The translations under genes were made by a program, and so were the position numbers. From the NCBI GenBank assembly GCA_005765155.1, contig VCCP01000002.1:1302001-1366000 (forward strand): a DNA stretch of 64,000 nucleotides, given 5' to 3'. The notes below the pieces were generated by a model. The model did no database searches. It was not told the DNA's origin and saw nothing but the letters and a program-made list of their open reading frames with translations. This document shows, piece by piece, positions 1 to 11,493 of the stretch (position 1 is the stretch's first letter; the number at the start of each line of letters is the position of its first letter). Source of the DNA: Zelopaecilomyces penicillatus (taxonomy: Eukaryota; Ascomycota; Sordariomycetes; Hypocreales; Pseudodiploosporaceae).

Positions 1-3000
1 TCCAGGATGTTGATTGCAGTTCTGCACTAACCAACGGCGTTCATATCTTGCAACGCCGTGTCGCCGTACCACTCAGTCACTGTCTCTGTGCTAATTTACT
101 GGCCCCTGGATTTGTCAATTCTTGGCGTCGACCGTCACATCCTGTGAGCCAAGTTGGAAGTTCTGGAAATGACATGGAATCTTAATAATGTAACATCCAT
201 TCAAGACTTTATCATCACATTCATCACCCTCGGCCTCCTACCCAGCTTATTGATGTCTCCGAGAATGCCTCCATCGAGATCAATGTTACACAATTAGTCC
301 TTGTCCTGCATTACTGGCCGTCGGACAAGCCTGTTCATAATCATGTAGGTCTATCAGGGACCTTTAACGAAGTTCTTCATCCAACTCTACATCCATGCAG
401 GGCATGTAAAGTGTGCTCCAGACATGTACCGAGCACTGTGCACACGGAACTATAAGTCGGGGTACAATGCCTAAGCCCATGCCTTTGATTCCGAGCGATC
501 GTAGCGGACACGATTTCGATCCCGACCTCAGCCTGAGATTTGTCGCCAAGATTGATCGGTGCTTCGTTTGCATTGACAGACCATGGGAGCCAATGACCCG
601 ACTCTGCCGCGAACGGTGGACCGCTCAGTGGGCCAATTTCCAAGATGCAATGTCTCTGGCCAGCAAGGGCGTGGTGTTGTGACTGGGCAGCAACACCCAT
701 AAGTAGTAACAAGATAACTTATGGGGTAAAATTAGGTGAGGTTTCGGCGCGTAGTGTTGATTATGGGTGTTTATCTGTACGTGATGTTGTTAGCCGCTGC
801 GTTGTCCCACCACCCACCCAAGTCAGGGTGGTCCAACGAGCGGACAGGCACAGGGCTAGCTGGGCAAATGCAGGTCAGCCAGCTTTGAGACCACTGCTCT
901 TTGAAGACGAATCGCCATTCTGACTGGATAGGGACATCGCTGGCGGCGTCAAACCGCAACATCTGGTGACACTCAAAAGCGGCAGCGCCAAGCACGTTTG
1001 TATTGCGTTGCATGCCAATGCTGAAGCACGCATGTAGGTGTTAGCATGTAGCGATCCCCACGTTCAAGAGGCTCTCGTTCCCGTGATGTGAGAAGCGTTC
1101 CGACGCAAAATGGCTAATTAGAACACCATCCTCCTAAGATCATGCACCCGACGGCTTTCGTGAATGATCGGGCCGTTGGCAAGACAGGAAGTAGAGCCTG
1201 AGGTACTTGGCATTGAGGTAACTAGAGTACTGTTGGTGCTTTTTGTAGGTGCAAATATACTTTACATGCTCACCTAAGGGTGTACACGTGTCTGTGTGTG
1301 TAGGTATGTGTGTGCAATCATCGGGGATGCCCGTTCGAGCTGTGGGGGATATCGTCCCATGCTATGCCATGCATGCACAAATCGCAAGTTCAAGTGTGTA
1401 TAGAGTATGATATAGTCTGAACTATTATCCAGGTCCTTCGGTTTAATACTGAGGATGGTGAATGCATTGTGTCGGCGTCTGCATATTAGAGTTACATGTG
1501 CCCCAGATTTTGAGCCATTTGAGGCTTGACGCTTGCAAATACCTAGCCCATCTAGGCGCGCACGGCCCCTGACGGATCATAGACCGGCCCGACAAAGCCT
1601 CCATGAGCCCATCTGGCAACTCTCAGATGCTCACAACACCTTCTTACAACCAAACTGGTAATATTGATTAACACAAGACTGTTTCAATCCCTTCAATTAC
1701 ATGGGCTCTCGAGTCACCAGGAAAGAAAGAACTGATATGAATATATCTATGCGTCTTTATAGTTGGCAATTAAGACGTGGTTGTTGCTAAGAACTCATGA
1801 TGTTCAAGTAATTCAAAAGGAGATGGTTTCGAGTCCACTGACTTATATAGACAATGATTTGGTATAGTATACGCTAACAACGCTTTCAAAATGCTTCTCA
1901 ATATGGTTGCTACTTTGGCGTTGGTGACTCATGGTTTTTGCTGCAGGGTATGCCCTCTTACGTAGTAGTATCAAACGCTGCCTCCAAAGGCAAGATGGAA
2001 GAACAATCCCATACACACTCATCAAACTGCACAAAAATTTATTGTTTGCAGCCCGAGCAAGTTGTATGAAGTGGAATGCGGCAAATGCAGCTTTTATAAG
2101 CCCGAGACATGTCATGAGACCAGGCAGATATGCGAACACACCAATGTATTCAAATGTGTCAAGAGCAGCTAGCAGTAGCCACGCAGATTGGTGAAACGAA
2201 TGGTCTACAAACTCGATAAGAGCTAGTTATGTCTATTTAAAAAAAATCTGCGGTTGCAGAATCGAAAACAATGCGCCGCACTAGGGCAGCGTTTTTTGTC
2301 ATGTGTAAGCTGACGTTGACTTTGTCCAACCTTCAACCCTAGATTTGGCAATTGAATGTGACTTTCCATTTGGAATTGGTCTTTAGCAGTCCATAGAGAA
2401 ACATCTTTACATAATACTTGTAGGTGTATGACAGGTGCATCCAGATTTACGCACATCACATGAAATCCATTGCTTGAATTTATGCAAGCGCATTGACGTT
2501 GGCGCGTTGGTAGTAGGGCCATGCATTGACGATGAGCGGCGAGAGGGAGGCATGAAAGTCATCAGTAACTCAGTTGTACGTACTTTTTGAATTGGTGCCA
2601 GTAATACCTGCCTCCCTGGTCTGGCAAGTTTGGGTCTTCCTGCCCTGTTTTTGCGCCGGTGATTCACGGCAAGAGGCATTCACCCAGAGCGTCCTCTGTT
2701 TCCCGTCTTGCAAGTTGCAAGGTGCAACTGCCTCCAATCCAACAGGAGCAGCAGAACATCAACAAAAATGCCAACTACCATGGAAACTCTTTAGCGACCC
2801 CCCCCTCCCCTCGAACCAGCAGCAGTCCGCCTCCTAGCGAAATGACCCAGAGAACTACCTGGAGAGATGACAATAGCCAGCCAAACCCAGGACCTTGCAT
2901 GTCTTGGGTCTTCTAGAATAAATATCCTCCACATTACCAATGTGCGCCACGAACTCCACCCATCCACACCTCTGCCCCGACTTTTGGCTCAGGCAAACCC

Positions 3001-5012
3001 CATTAAAACAGGATAAGACACGGCGTCCAAGGCGTTCCCTGTCCCTGCACTTGAGCGAGCAGGGCAGAGCGGCCTACCTGAACATTGAACATTGTACCCT
3101 ACCTATCCCACTGATATGTGCAGATAAGGCACAGCACCTCAAGCGGTCGAATCTCTACTACTCAGCCTTTTCTCTTCAGTAGGTAGGTACTGATATCCAA
3201 GGTCATTCATTGCTTTCGCTGTTTGATAAATAAGTGGTAGGTTATGCGTCAACCTAACACATCGGCAGGAACATAGTACACCTATGCCTAGGTGCTCATG
3301 GAGAAGCCAAGGAAGGGGGAGGGAAACGATGCCAGTGATAGAAAGCCCTGGTATTGCTTTCTCCACGCAGAAATGAAAGGCTATGGCCATCTTCGTCCTT
3401 AAGACCCACATCCAGGTCAGTCCCCGGTCATCAGCCCCTTTTTGGCACAGCCGTTCGGCACACCCATCGCCCAGATTATCCCAGAACAGACGCGCTCCGA
3501 AGCTGGGGGCGGGAGCTTGGGCTGTGTCAACCTCTGCTCTACTACGTGAAGTCCTGCATTCTTTTCTTCATCTTCGCCCACCAACATGAAGACAACATAT
3601 CTGTGGCACAGGGTTGTACATACATGTATTACTGTTGCCCGCGTCCCGTCGTTGCAGCGTTGCGTGAGTGGTTGGCTGGCTGCTGCATCATTTCCTCAAC
3701 CCGCGTCTGGGATTTGGCATGATTTTGGTCGCAGCCGGTGAAGCGCATCTGTCAACCAACAGCGTTTCAACGGTGCCAGCCGATAACTCAACAGCTTGTT
3801 GCTCTTACTACAACTACAGCATCTAGCTTGACGATCAAAGCTATATGATGGCTACCTAGTAATTATTCTGTAGGTACATGCAACTCGTTGCTGTACACCT
3901 AGGTAGTTAATAATTGTGGCCAAACTAGCCTAACTACTCGTAGTCACCCCGGCGAAGACGTGCCTTATGCATATCTCCAAAAGTAGGATGAGATCAGCGT
4001 GAACATCATCCGTCACTTCCCAAGCACCATGTCGACTCAAGTACCAACACCAACTTGTAAAAAATAGAAAAGGACTGTAAAAGCAGCGATGGCGGGCAGC
4101 ATAGATTCCGCACCTTTTCCTTGATAAAGCCCGAAGTGACGCAGTCAGGTCATAGCTTTGACTGATGTACACCTTACCTCAGTTGTTAGTGCCGACGCCT
4201 CAAACCCGTTTGATGTAGGTAGGCATTCAGCCCAAGGGAGAGCAACGCGCCCTCAACACTGAGGCGCAACGCCCGGAGCTCATGGACCTTTGAGTTTGCC
4301 TCTTACCTCTTGCCACTTGCTTTTTCTTTTTCTTTCTCTGAACAACATCCTTTGTCAGACTGCGTTCCCTTGCATTTTAGGTGACGTCCAAGACAAAGGC
4401 TTTTATCCTTGCCTACCGTACCATGGTAACGTGGTGTCACATATCCGAGAACTCTGCAAGTGCCGGATCTGGGCCCAAGCATGTGCATGCCCCTCTGCTT
4501 TTCTTCTTCTTTTTTGTTTTGCTATTTGTTGAAAAGTGCCTTTGTCCGGTTACAATTCCTTCTTTGAGTTTTTTTTTTTTTTTCTTTCAAGGGAGTTGAG
4601 CCGTCAATTGCGAATGGGTCCCCGTGGCTTTCACGAGGGGTTTCGGTAACGCAAATATTTGTACAGTGCAGCAGTATTTGGTTCTTCTTCGTTTGAGTCC
4701 TGCACCTGTCATATGCATCATCGCTGCCTCCCGGCTGGGAACCGCGGTTCAACAATGTACCCAAGCTCTGCGTCGTGTCACATTGGCACTTTGTAGGCCG
4801 TTCTCATGCAACGCTCCGCATGACAGCGTTACATCATGACAATTCTGTATCTGACAAGCCCGTTTCCGGGTTGGATTGCAATACGAGCTTCAAACAACAA
4901 CAACTGGGTTCCCTTTTATGTAATAGTTAAAGTATCTTGTAGAATATAGATTTCACCGCTACATCACCACATAGGCGGGATTTCAATTGCTATTCCATGG
5001 ACTAGCCCACCT
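1..5012. other. Gene-free stretch
   Basis: No coding region can be supported over these 5 kb. Open frames are short (at most about 120 codons), overlap on both strands, lack splice-consistent extensions and show no recognised domain. Sequence seen: a short GT-rich run near 1290-1315, a T-rich tract near 4569-4583, and TAGGTAGGTA-like words near 3181, 3898 and 4213. A 71-codon ATG frame at 470-682 resembles nothing I know. It could hold long UTRs, non-coding RNA or a diverged gene. Confidence 0.5.
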
Positions 5013-6619
5013 CTAGGTGCTCTTCTCCGCCTTGTCTTCCGACTCATCTAGTTCACTTTCTGTAGTAACTCGGTGGCCCTGAACATTCTCCTCCACCTCT
5101 GCTACCAGGCTTTCTAAATACTCTTGATCCCTACATTTCGAGAAGGTATTAGTATTCAAGCGTGTAGAAGTAAAAAGGAAAAGAGACGGATAACGGGAAA
5201 ATAACAGATTCGGCTTCGGCGTAGTAAGAATATTCAGGACTGGAGGGTTATATTACCTTCCGACCAGTGTAACAGTGTTTCGACTCCTGCCCCATCGCGG
5301 ATAGCTGCCGACTTTGACGCCTTTAGGCTCAACCCTGGCTGCCAGCTGTGTAAGAAATCCGGCAACTTCGCTTTCAGGCAAGGGCGTGGACACCAGGACT
5401 CTGAACGTTCCTTTACCCTCTGCGTCGATTAATCTCGGTAACACATGAGGCTTTAGCCCATCTAACAATTTCTGGACTATCATTCTCCGTTGTCAGCACT
5501 CCACCATGAAAAGCGAAATCTCAAGAGACCATGAGACGACAAGAACAATGGGTGTTTGGCCCTTGCCTATTCCTACTCTCGTATTTTAACTTACAGAGCA
5601 GAGGTACACCAGGCAGAATATGAATGTTCCGATTGACGACAGAGACGGGCACCCACAGCTCCTCGTGGGGAAACAGGAACTGGTCGGCCAGGTCGCGCGA
5701 TTCGTCCGTTGGGAGCTCCACCATCCGCAGCCTGGCCTTCCGCGCGGGTGAGTCGACATTCCAGTCAAAGTTAGGTTGAGCCTTGTGCGGCTTGGAAAGC
5801 CTTTTCATTTTTTCAAACGCATCCTCGTGTAGGCGAAGGGGTAATCCGAAGGCCTTGGCAATGGATTGGTAGGTGATGTCGTCGTGTCTATCTCGTCATT
5901 ATCGATGATCTTGAGTTGGGGGCCTGCAAGTAAATGAGATGGCATCTTACGTTGGTCCAATCCCTCCGCTAGAACACATATTTAGCTTCACATTCTCCTT
6001 TTATCGTCATTCTCCTTCATCACCATCTCGTCATTTCCCAAGGCTTAGTAGGGACTTACCTGGTTACGACAAAGTCGTATCGATCACTCATCTTACGTGC
6101 CGCCTCTATAATCTCGCTCTCATCATCCTCAATCACTTCAATACGCTTCAAATTCTAGAAGCGGTGTAGCATGTTAGAATACTAACCCCAACCCAACGGG
6201 TTCTTTTCTGTAGAGGCCAGTGCTAAACTTACAATGCCAAGAGAGAAACACCACTTTGCCAGGTACGCCGAGTTGGTCTGCCAAAGTTAATATATGGTCA
6301 ATCCTTCCAATATCGTCTGTGAGCGGCCAGCGGTCATGTTCTCGCAAAGCCTGGTAGACTAACATCAACGGTCTTTTTAAGTATGTTAGCTCGCTGTGCG
6401 CCAAACATAGCGGATATGATAGAATAACGTGTGATTAAATCAGTCGATTGGACTTGCCTTTCCACCCAGTACCTCATCGCCAATGATCAAGCAGGCAGCT
6501 GTGCGGATGGAGCGTGTGCCTCGAGCCTCGGTAATGGCCATTTTTGCAGTTGCGGTGCGGATGTGACTGAACGACGGGGCTGAAAGATGCCTCGCTACCT
6601 GTGTTATCCTAGAAAACAT
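5013..6619 (-). CDS. MoCF (MoaB/Mog/CinA-like) molybdopterin-binding domain protein
   Basis: Eight exons joined by phase: 6619-6458, 6372-6364, 6277-6233, 6154-6060, 5968-5951, 5887-5595, 5476-5257, 5130-5013; 319 residues. The protein carries the MoCF signature GDEVLGGKTVDTNS (residues 48-59) and SGGIGPTHDD, then a C-terminal half with PHEELWVPV and ILPGVP motifs, as in fungal molybdopterin-binding/CinA-like proteins. Family knowledge: this fold binds molybdopterin or ADP-ribose/FAD-type nucleotides; the exact reaction of this fungal branch is uncertain. The first 27 residues are Arg/Ser/Ala-rich without acids, so mitochondrial import is possible; Met27 is an alternative start. Intron 1 begins with GC and exon 2 is only 9 nt; exon 5 is 18 nt. 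A longer upstream open frame has no ATG at its 5' end, so I start at 6619. Confidence 0.88.
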
Positions 6620-7068
6620 GGAAGTACAATTGCTTTCTTTTGTGGTTGGCGGTATCGCTGCAATGGCCGGGATGCACGCCTTGCAAAATGCTTGATGGGC
6701 TGTCGTGATGTCGGAGGCTGAGAAGGTTGGGATCTGAGAGCAAAAGCTCATGACGCCATAGGCTGAGAGCCTGAGAGGGACAGCTTGTCGCGTGTTTCGC
6801 GGGTTTGGCGGGGCAGAAACAGCGTTTGCAGGGCTACAGGCTCTGGGAGAAGCTTCAACATGTAAGGTGATGTGGCCGCCAGGGCTGTCGACCTCCTTGC
6901 ACCACGTAAGTGTAGCTCTGCTCCTATTTCTCACAACATCCGCAGTTCGACCAAGTTGCCGAGAGTTTCGCGAACGTTACAGATTCGATACTTTTACTCA
7001 ACCTGTAATTATCTGCAATTAGCAGGGAAGAAACCATACATCCATTCACCTGTTCCAGTCCTGCAAAC
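6620..7068. promoter_or_regulatory. Divergent promoter, MoCF gene / GMF gene
   Basis: About 450 bases separate the two divergent start codons, so both promoters and 5' UTRs must lie here. No TATA box or named operator is evident. Assignment rests only on gene arrangement. Confidence 0.5.
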
Positions 7069-7789
7069 ATGGTGCGAAAGCCTCAAACCATACCCCTCCA
7101 TCCTCGTTTCCCCCATTCTGCACGAACCCCTCGCAGTCGCACTCGCTGACAAGGCAACGGCCATTCACAGGCGTCTGAGTCAAGACTCTACCAATTTTCT
7201 GGCGATACCAAAAGCCATTTACGCAAGTTTCGGCTTACTACATCTCGGGCCAAGGATCCTCAAGCTGTTATATGTACACACCTACCACCCCCTTCGGTTT
7301 CCTCAACAGTAAATCTTAAAAAAAGGTCTAGATGACTGACGTCCAGCGGCCAAATCTGCCTTCTGTTAGATCTGATTGATAAGAACACACACGAAATCCG
7401 CCAGGATGAAGATCAGACAGTTTACAAGTCGCTTGTTGAAATCGCCGACGACCTTCCCGACCATCAGCCTCGTTTCATTCTCCTGAGTTTTCCGCTGACC
7501 ATGGTGAGCCGCAAAACCAGATTCTAAATCTCATACTCCTCCTCTTCGGTGGAGGAGGCCGTTCGGCCTCTTAACTAACTCTTTTCTCTCGTGAATGCAG
7601 CCCGATGGACGCTTATCCGTCCCTTACGTGCTTGTATACTACCTCCCGATCACATGTAACGCGGAAACCCGAATGCTCTATGCTGGCGCCAAGGAGCTGA
7701 TGCGAAACACGAGTGAGGCCGGCAGAGTCTTTGACATAGAGTCAATAGATGATCTGGAGGAGATTCCTGAGAAGCTGCTGAAGAACTAG
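7069..7789 (+). CDS. GMF1: Glia maturation factor-like ADF-H protein (Gmf1/Aim7)
   Basis: Four exons: 7069-7071 (only the ATG), 7171-7273, 7370-7503, 7601-7789; 142 residues, the usual GMF length. The protein begins MASESRLYQFSGDTKSHLRK, continues with FRLTTSRAKDPQAVIY, and has the ADF-H core (DEDQTVYKSLVEIADDLPDH, RFILLSFPLTMPDGRLSVPY). Family knowledge: GMF binds the Arp2/3 complex rather than actin monomers; it prunes branched actin filaments and inhibits nucleation at cortical patches. The C-terminal half (exon 4) is very conserved. The single-codon first exon, followed by a 99-nt intron (GTGCGA...CACAG), is inferred because the MASESRLY start appears only after that splice. The gene ends 83 bases from the convergent NBP35 stop. 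Confidence 0.9.
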
Positions 7790-7872
7790 TTGTTCCTTGC
7801 GAAATTTGGAATCATACAAGCTCCCAATCATCTACATGCTCGTTATATAAACTCCGTAAAATATATCATATT

Positions 7873-8901
7873 CTATTCTTCTGATAGGACAGTATCGGGA
7901 TCAAGCCCCAGTTGCTCAGCTAGATTCCTTACAAGTCCCTTAAACGCGATGCAAGCTGGACTATCAGGAAAGGAATCAAAGTAACTCTCACCGTAGTCAC
8001 ATGCCATTCTTATCCTCGGGTCTAGAGGCACGGCGCCTAGGAAAGGAATACCCATCTCCTTAGCCAGGGCCCGGCCGCCTCCGGTGCTTGCCCTGAATAT
8101 CTCGCTCTCGCCTTTGCATTTAGGGCAGACAAAGCCGCTCATGTTCTCGGCCAGGCCCAGTACCTTGATGCCAGCTTTGCGGCAAAAATCAATTTCCTTA
8201 CGAACATCCAGTAGGGCTACCTCTTGCGGCGTTGTCACAACGACTGCGCCATCGATGCCACTCTCTTTGAGATACGAGTTCACGCTCAGATGCTCATCGC
8301 TTGTGCCAGGAGGAGTGTCAACGAACAAAAAGTCCAGGTCGCCCCAGTCGACATCCTTCAAAAACTTCTTGATTAACCCGTTCTTCTTCGGCCCCCGCCA
8401 GATGATTGCCGCATCTCGGTCAGGCAGCAAAAACTGAATCGACATGACTGATAAATTGTCTGTGACGCCGACAGGCGATAGCCCAGTTGAGCTGACGTGA
8501 ACTGTCTCTCTCTCCACACCTAGCATCTTTGCCGTGCTCGGTCCTGTGATATCCGCATCCATTATGCCCACGTAGCTCTCCTCGTTCGTCGCAAAGGCGT
8601 GCGCTAACATAGTAGTGAATGTGCTCTTTCCCACTCCACCCTTGCCGCTCAGTACGAGGATCTTGTGTTTCACATTCTCAAGTCGCGCCGAGATAAGAGG
8701 GATATCAGGGTCAGGACCCTTTGGTGCTGATGCGCAAATTGCTTGGTTGGGGCAGCCATCGCATTGTGATGCTGAGCCGGCTTGCTCAGACTCGGGTCCA
8801 GGGCAGTGTTCAGGTTCTGGGGCTACAAGCTGTGGTTTCTGCTTGAGAGGGTTGGCGAGGACTTCCTCTACGGGTTCCGGCTCTTCGAGTGAAGGGGCCA
8901 T
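7873..8901 (-). CDS. NBP35: Cytosolic Fe-S cluster assembly NTPase Nbp35
   Basis: Intronless, 342 residues, normal for Nbp35. The N-terminal four-cysteine motif (C33, C47, C50, C56; spacing 13-2-5) distinguishes Nbp35 from Cfd1 and binds a 4Fe-4S cluster. A deviant Walker A GKGGVGKST follows at 86-94, then DTPPGTSDEH near 195-204, and the bridging CPKC pair at 259-262 that holds the labile cluster with Cfd1. Role from family knowledge: scaffold of the cytosolic iron-sulfur assembly (CIA) pathway, passing clusters to Nar1 and then to nuclear and cytosolic apoproteins such as DNA polymerases and Rli1. The start is the only in-frame ATG ahead of the Cys motif. No lesion seen. Confidence 0.97.
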   Translation of the reverse strand: MAPSLEEPEPVEEVLANPLKQKPQLVAPEPEHCPGPESEQAGSASQCDGCPNQAICASAPKGPDPDIPLISARLENVKHKILVLSGKGGVGKSTFTTMLAHAFATNEESYVGIMDADITGPSTAKMLGVERETVHVSSTGLSPVGVTDNLSVMSIQFLLPDRDAAIIWRGPKKNGLIKKFLKDVDWGDLDFLFVDTPPGTSDEHLSVNSYLKESGIDGAVVVTTPQEVALLDVRKEIDFCRKAGIKVLGLAENMSGFVCPKCKGESEIFRASTGGGRALAKEMGIPFLGAVPLDPRIRMACDYGESYFDSFPDSPACIAFKGLVRNLAEQLGLDPDTVLSEE

Positions 8902-9321
8902 TTGGCATCAAAGAATTTGTGGACGACGAGGAAGTTGACAAGATGAAATGTGGTATTGATTGGGTTATGGCACCTCATACTGTGTGTGGCAAGCCAACTT
9001 TGAAGCTTATTAATGTTATTTTTCGGAACCACCTCAATAGCTATCCGACACCGGCGCGCGGCTATTGAATTAACCACGTAGGTAGATGCTGTTAGATCCA
9101 GTTAGATGAATCTAAAGGCGACCGAAAACAATGTCTAGCATAAGTTTTTACAAACACCCACAAAATAACCCCTACATGCTGATCTTGAACGAGGGCACAT
9201 GGTTGTAACTCTGAGTGGAAAATGCACCTTTAGGGTAGGCATGGGATATGGACGGGAAACATAGCCAATTGAGGAAATAAAATAATTTTGCCAAAAAAGC
9301 AAAAAGAAAATGATGTCTATC

Positions 9322-9393
9322 AGGTTCCGGAGGGAGTCGAACCCTCGCTGGCGGAATCAGAATCCGCAGTCATGACCGTTAGACCACGGAACC
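9322..9393 (-). tRNA. tRNA-Gln (anticodon CUG)
   Basis: Read on the minus strand, the 72-nt sequence folds into a full cloverleaf. The acceptor stem GGTTCCG pairs with CGGAACC, followed by discriminator T. The D arm contains GGTCTAACGG, the anticodon stem is GCGGA/TCCGC with loop TTCTGAT (anticodon CTG), and the T arm is AGGGTTCGACTCCCT. It decodes CAG as glutamine. There is no intron. A T-rich run lies downstream on the minus strand (complement of the A-rich stretch 9293-9309), as expected for RNA polymerase III termination. Confidence 0.96.
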
Positions 9394-9597
9394 AATTGAA
9401 GTGGTTATCCACTTCCCGTAGTAGTACGTTAAGGGGTCAATTATTAGCTAGTATATGCCTCATCTTCTTCAATGCAATAAAAACCTCTGCGGGGTGATGT
9501 TCTTATCGCATATCACCCCACCTAAATTTTTCTCTCGGTCTCCGGTTTGTTGATCGGACTTGGTATTATCGATCATCTAAAACCTACACACATCAAG

Positions 9598-10632
9598 ATG
9601 GCTGACGCAACTGTTCAGAGTTTAAGGCAGAGCCTCTGCTCTGAAGAAACTCCGCTTGCCGTTAGGTTCCGCGCTCTCTTTTCATTAAAGCATCTTGCCA
9701 TAACTTCGGAGCCAGCTAATGCTGTTGCTGCCGTTGAAGCTATCGCTGCCGCGCTCGCGTCTCCGTCAGCACTGCTGAAACACGAGTTGGCGTACTGTCT
9801 AGGGCAGACCGGCCACGATGCTGCAGTGAAACCCCTCCGAGCTGTCCTTGAAGATCTAACAGAGGACCCGATGTGCAGACATGAAGCTGCTGAGGCGCTT
9901 GGCGCACTTGGCAAGGCCGAGAACTTGGATATTCTAAAGCAGTTCCGAGACCGTGAGGGCGAAGAAGTAGTTGTCACCGAGACCTGCGAAATTGCTATTG
10001 ATCGCATCGAGTGGGAGAATTCAAAAGAGCGGACAGAGGAGAAATTGCGTCAAAGGTAAGACCGACTTCATCTACATCACGAATTACCTTACGTTGTCGC
10101 CACTATGCTGACAACGCTTAGTGACTTTGCCTCCGTCGACCCGGCACCCCCAATGCCCGAATCCGACAAGTCTGTGGAGGAATTAGGCAAGACCCTCATG
10201 GATGTCAAACAGCCGCTATTCCTGCGGTATCGTGCAATGTTCGCTCTCCGTGACCTAGCTTCACCTCCCGACTGCGTGACAGCGGTTCCTGCAGTTCTTG
10301 CTCTCGCTACCGGCTTTGCTGATACTTCTGCCCTTTTCCGACATGAAATTGCTTTTGTCTTCGGTCAACTGTCGCATCCTGCCTCTATCCCTGCTCTTAC
10401 CGCTGCTTTGAGCAATGTCGAAGAGGCAAGTATGGTTCGTCATGAGGCAGCGGAGGCACTTGGAAGCCTTGGTGATGAAGCAGGTGTTGAAGATACGTTG
10501 AAGCGGTTCCTTGATGATAAGGAGCAAGTTGTGCGAGAGAGCGTTATCGTAGCGCTGGACATGGCCGAGTATGAGAAGGGCGGCCAGACTGAGTATGCCT
10601 TGATTCCAGAAGTTGTTAGCGCTTCTGCATAA
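9598..10632 (+). CDS. LIA1: Deoxyhypusine hydroxylase (HEAT-repeat, DOHH/Lia1)
   Basis: Two exons, 9598-10055 and 10122-10632, joined at CAAAG|GTAAGA...GCTTAG; 322 residues. It is a symmetrical HEAT-repeat protein with four His-Glu iron-ligand pairs: H62-E63, H95-E96, H227-E228 and H260-E261, arranged as two halves, each with KHELAYCLGQ/CRHEAAEALG-type motifs. Family knowledge: this non-haem di-iron monooxygenase performs the second step of hypusine synthesis, converting deoxyhypusine to hypusine on eIF5A in the cytosol. All eight ligand residues are present, so the enzyme should be active. The intron falls in the less conserved linker between the two halves. Confidence 0.96.
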
Positions 10633-11493
10633 GAGAGCAACGCGCATGCGCAATAATCCAAAAAAACAAAAAAGGCAGATGCACCTTTATAACCCCTGTT
10701 CCATCTATAATCAAACCAGCACGGTGCCCAGTCCAGAGAACTGTTATATGTATGGATCTTGAACAATTAGACCCCTAGTGGTATATCATTGTAGAGTGTC
10801 GAAGGTATACTCTGCTGATCAGCTGTATCTGCCAGATCCTTGTCCTGACAACTGGTTGGGTATCGCATAGGTAAGACCGTTGGTATTGGGTTGGTGGTGC
10901 CTGTGTATCTGCACTTCGAATCCAGGCTCTCATTTCAGGAAAACTCGAAAACCCGTATTCGCGTCGATATCTTAGTTCATTTCAAGGCGGTGCTGTTGAA
11001 TTGTCAACAATGAGGCAGAATGGACTACGACCGAATCAATACTAGGACGGATGCCGACGTAGACCTTCAATACCCCCTCCTTTTATATTATGACCTGGGA
11101 CAACAATCACATCGTCTTCACCAAAACCAATAGCATCACGCACATTATTGAACTTGACACTGTAGATTGATTCATTTCGTACACCATTTAGGTACTTCTA
11201 CTTGCGCACGTACATACATGAACTCTAGCCCGGACCCAAAAAGTAAAACATGCATCGGGGGTTATGGAGTGTGATTTGTTGGTTAGAATTGACGCAACCA
11301 AGAAAACCATGGGGGAGGTGTTGGTTTAGGCGGTGACCGGCGGAGAGGGAGGGTGTGTGTGAGAGAGAGAGGGCGGTGTCTCTCCGGTTGCGTCTTGAAT
11401 GTCGGTCGGGCGATGCAAAAAGGTGAGGTATCTCAAAGGAGGAGGAGGAGGAGTAGGAGTAAGATGTAGGAGGATGTAAGAGGATGTGGGTTT
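10633..11493. other. Intergenic, convergent 3' ends (DOHH / IDH2)
   Basis: No gene seen. It should hold the 3' UTRs of both neighbours. A low-complexity purine tract (GGAGGA repeats, about 11438-11485) and a GTGTGTGAGAGAGAG stretch (about 11352-11371) lie just past the IDH2 stop. Confidence 0.6.

Noticed and set aside
470..682. 71-codon ATG frame (MPKPMPLIPSDRSG...)
   Set aside because: No recognisable domain or splice extension, and overlapped by open frames on the other strand.
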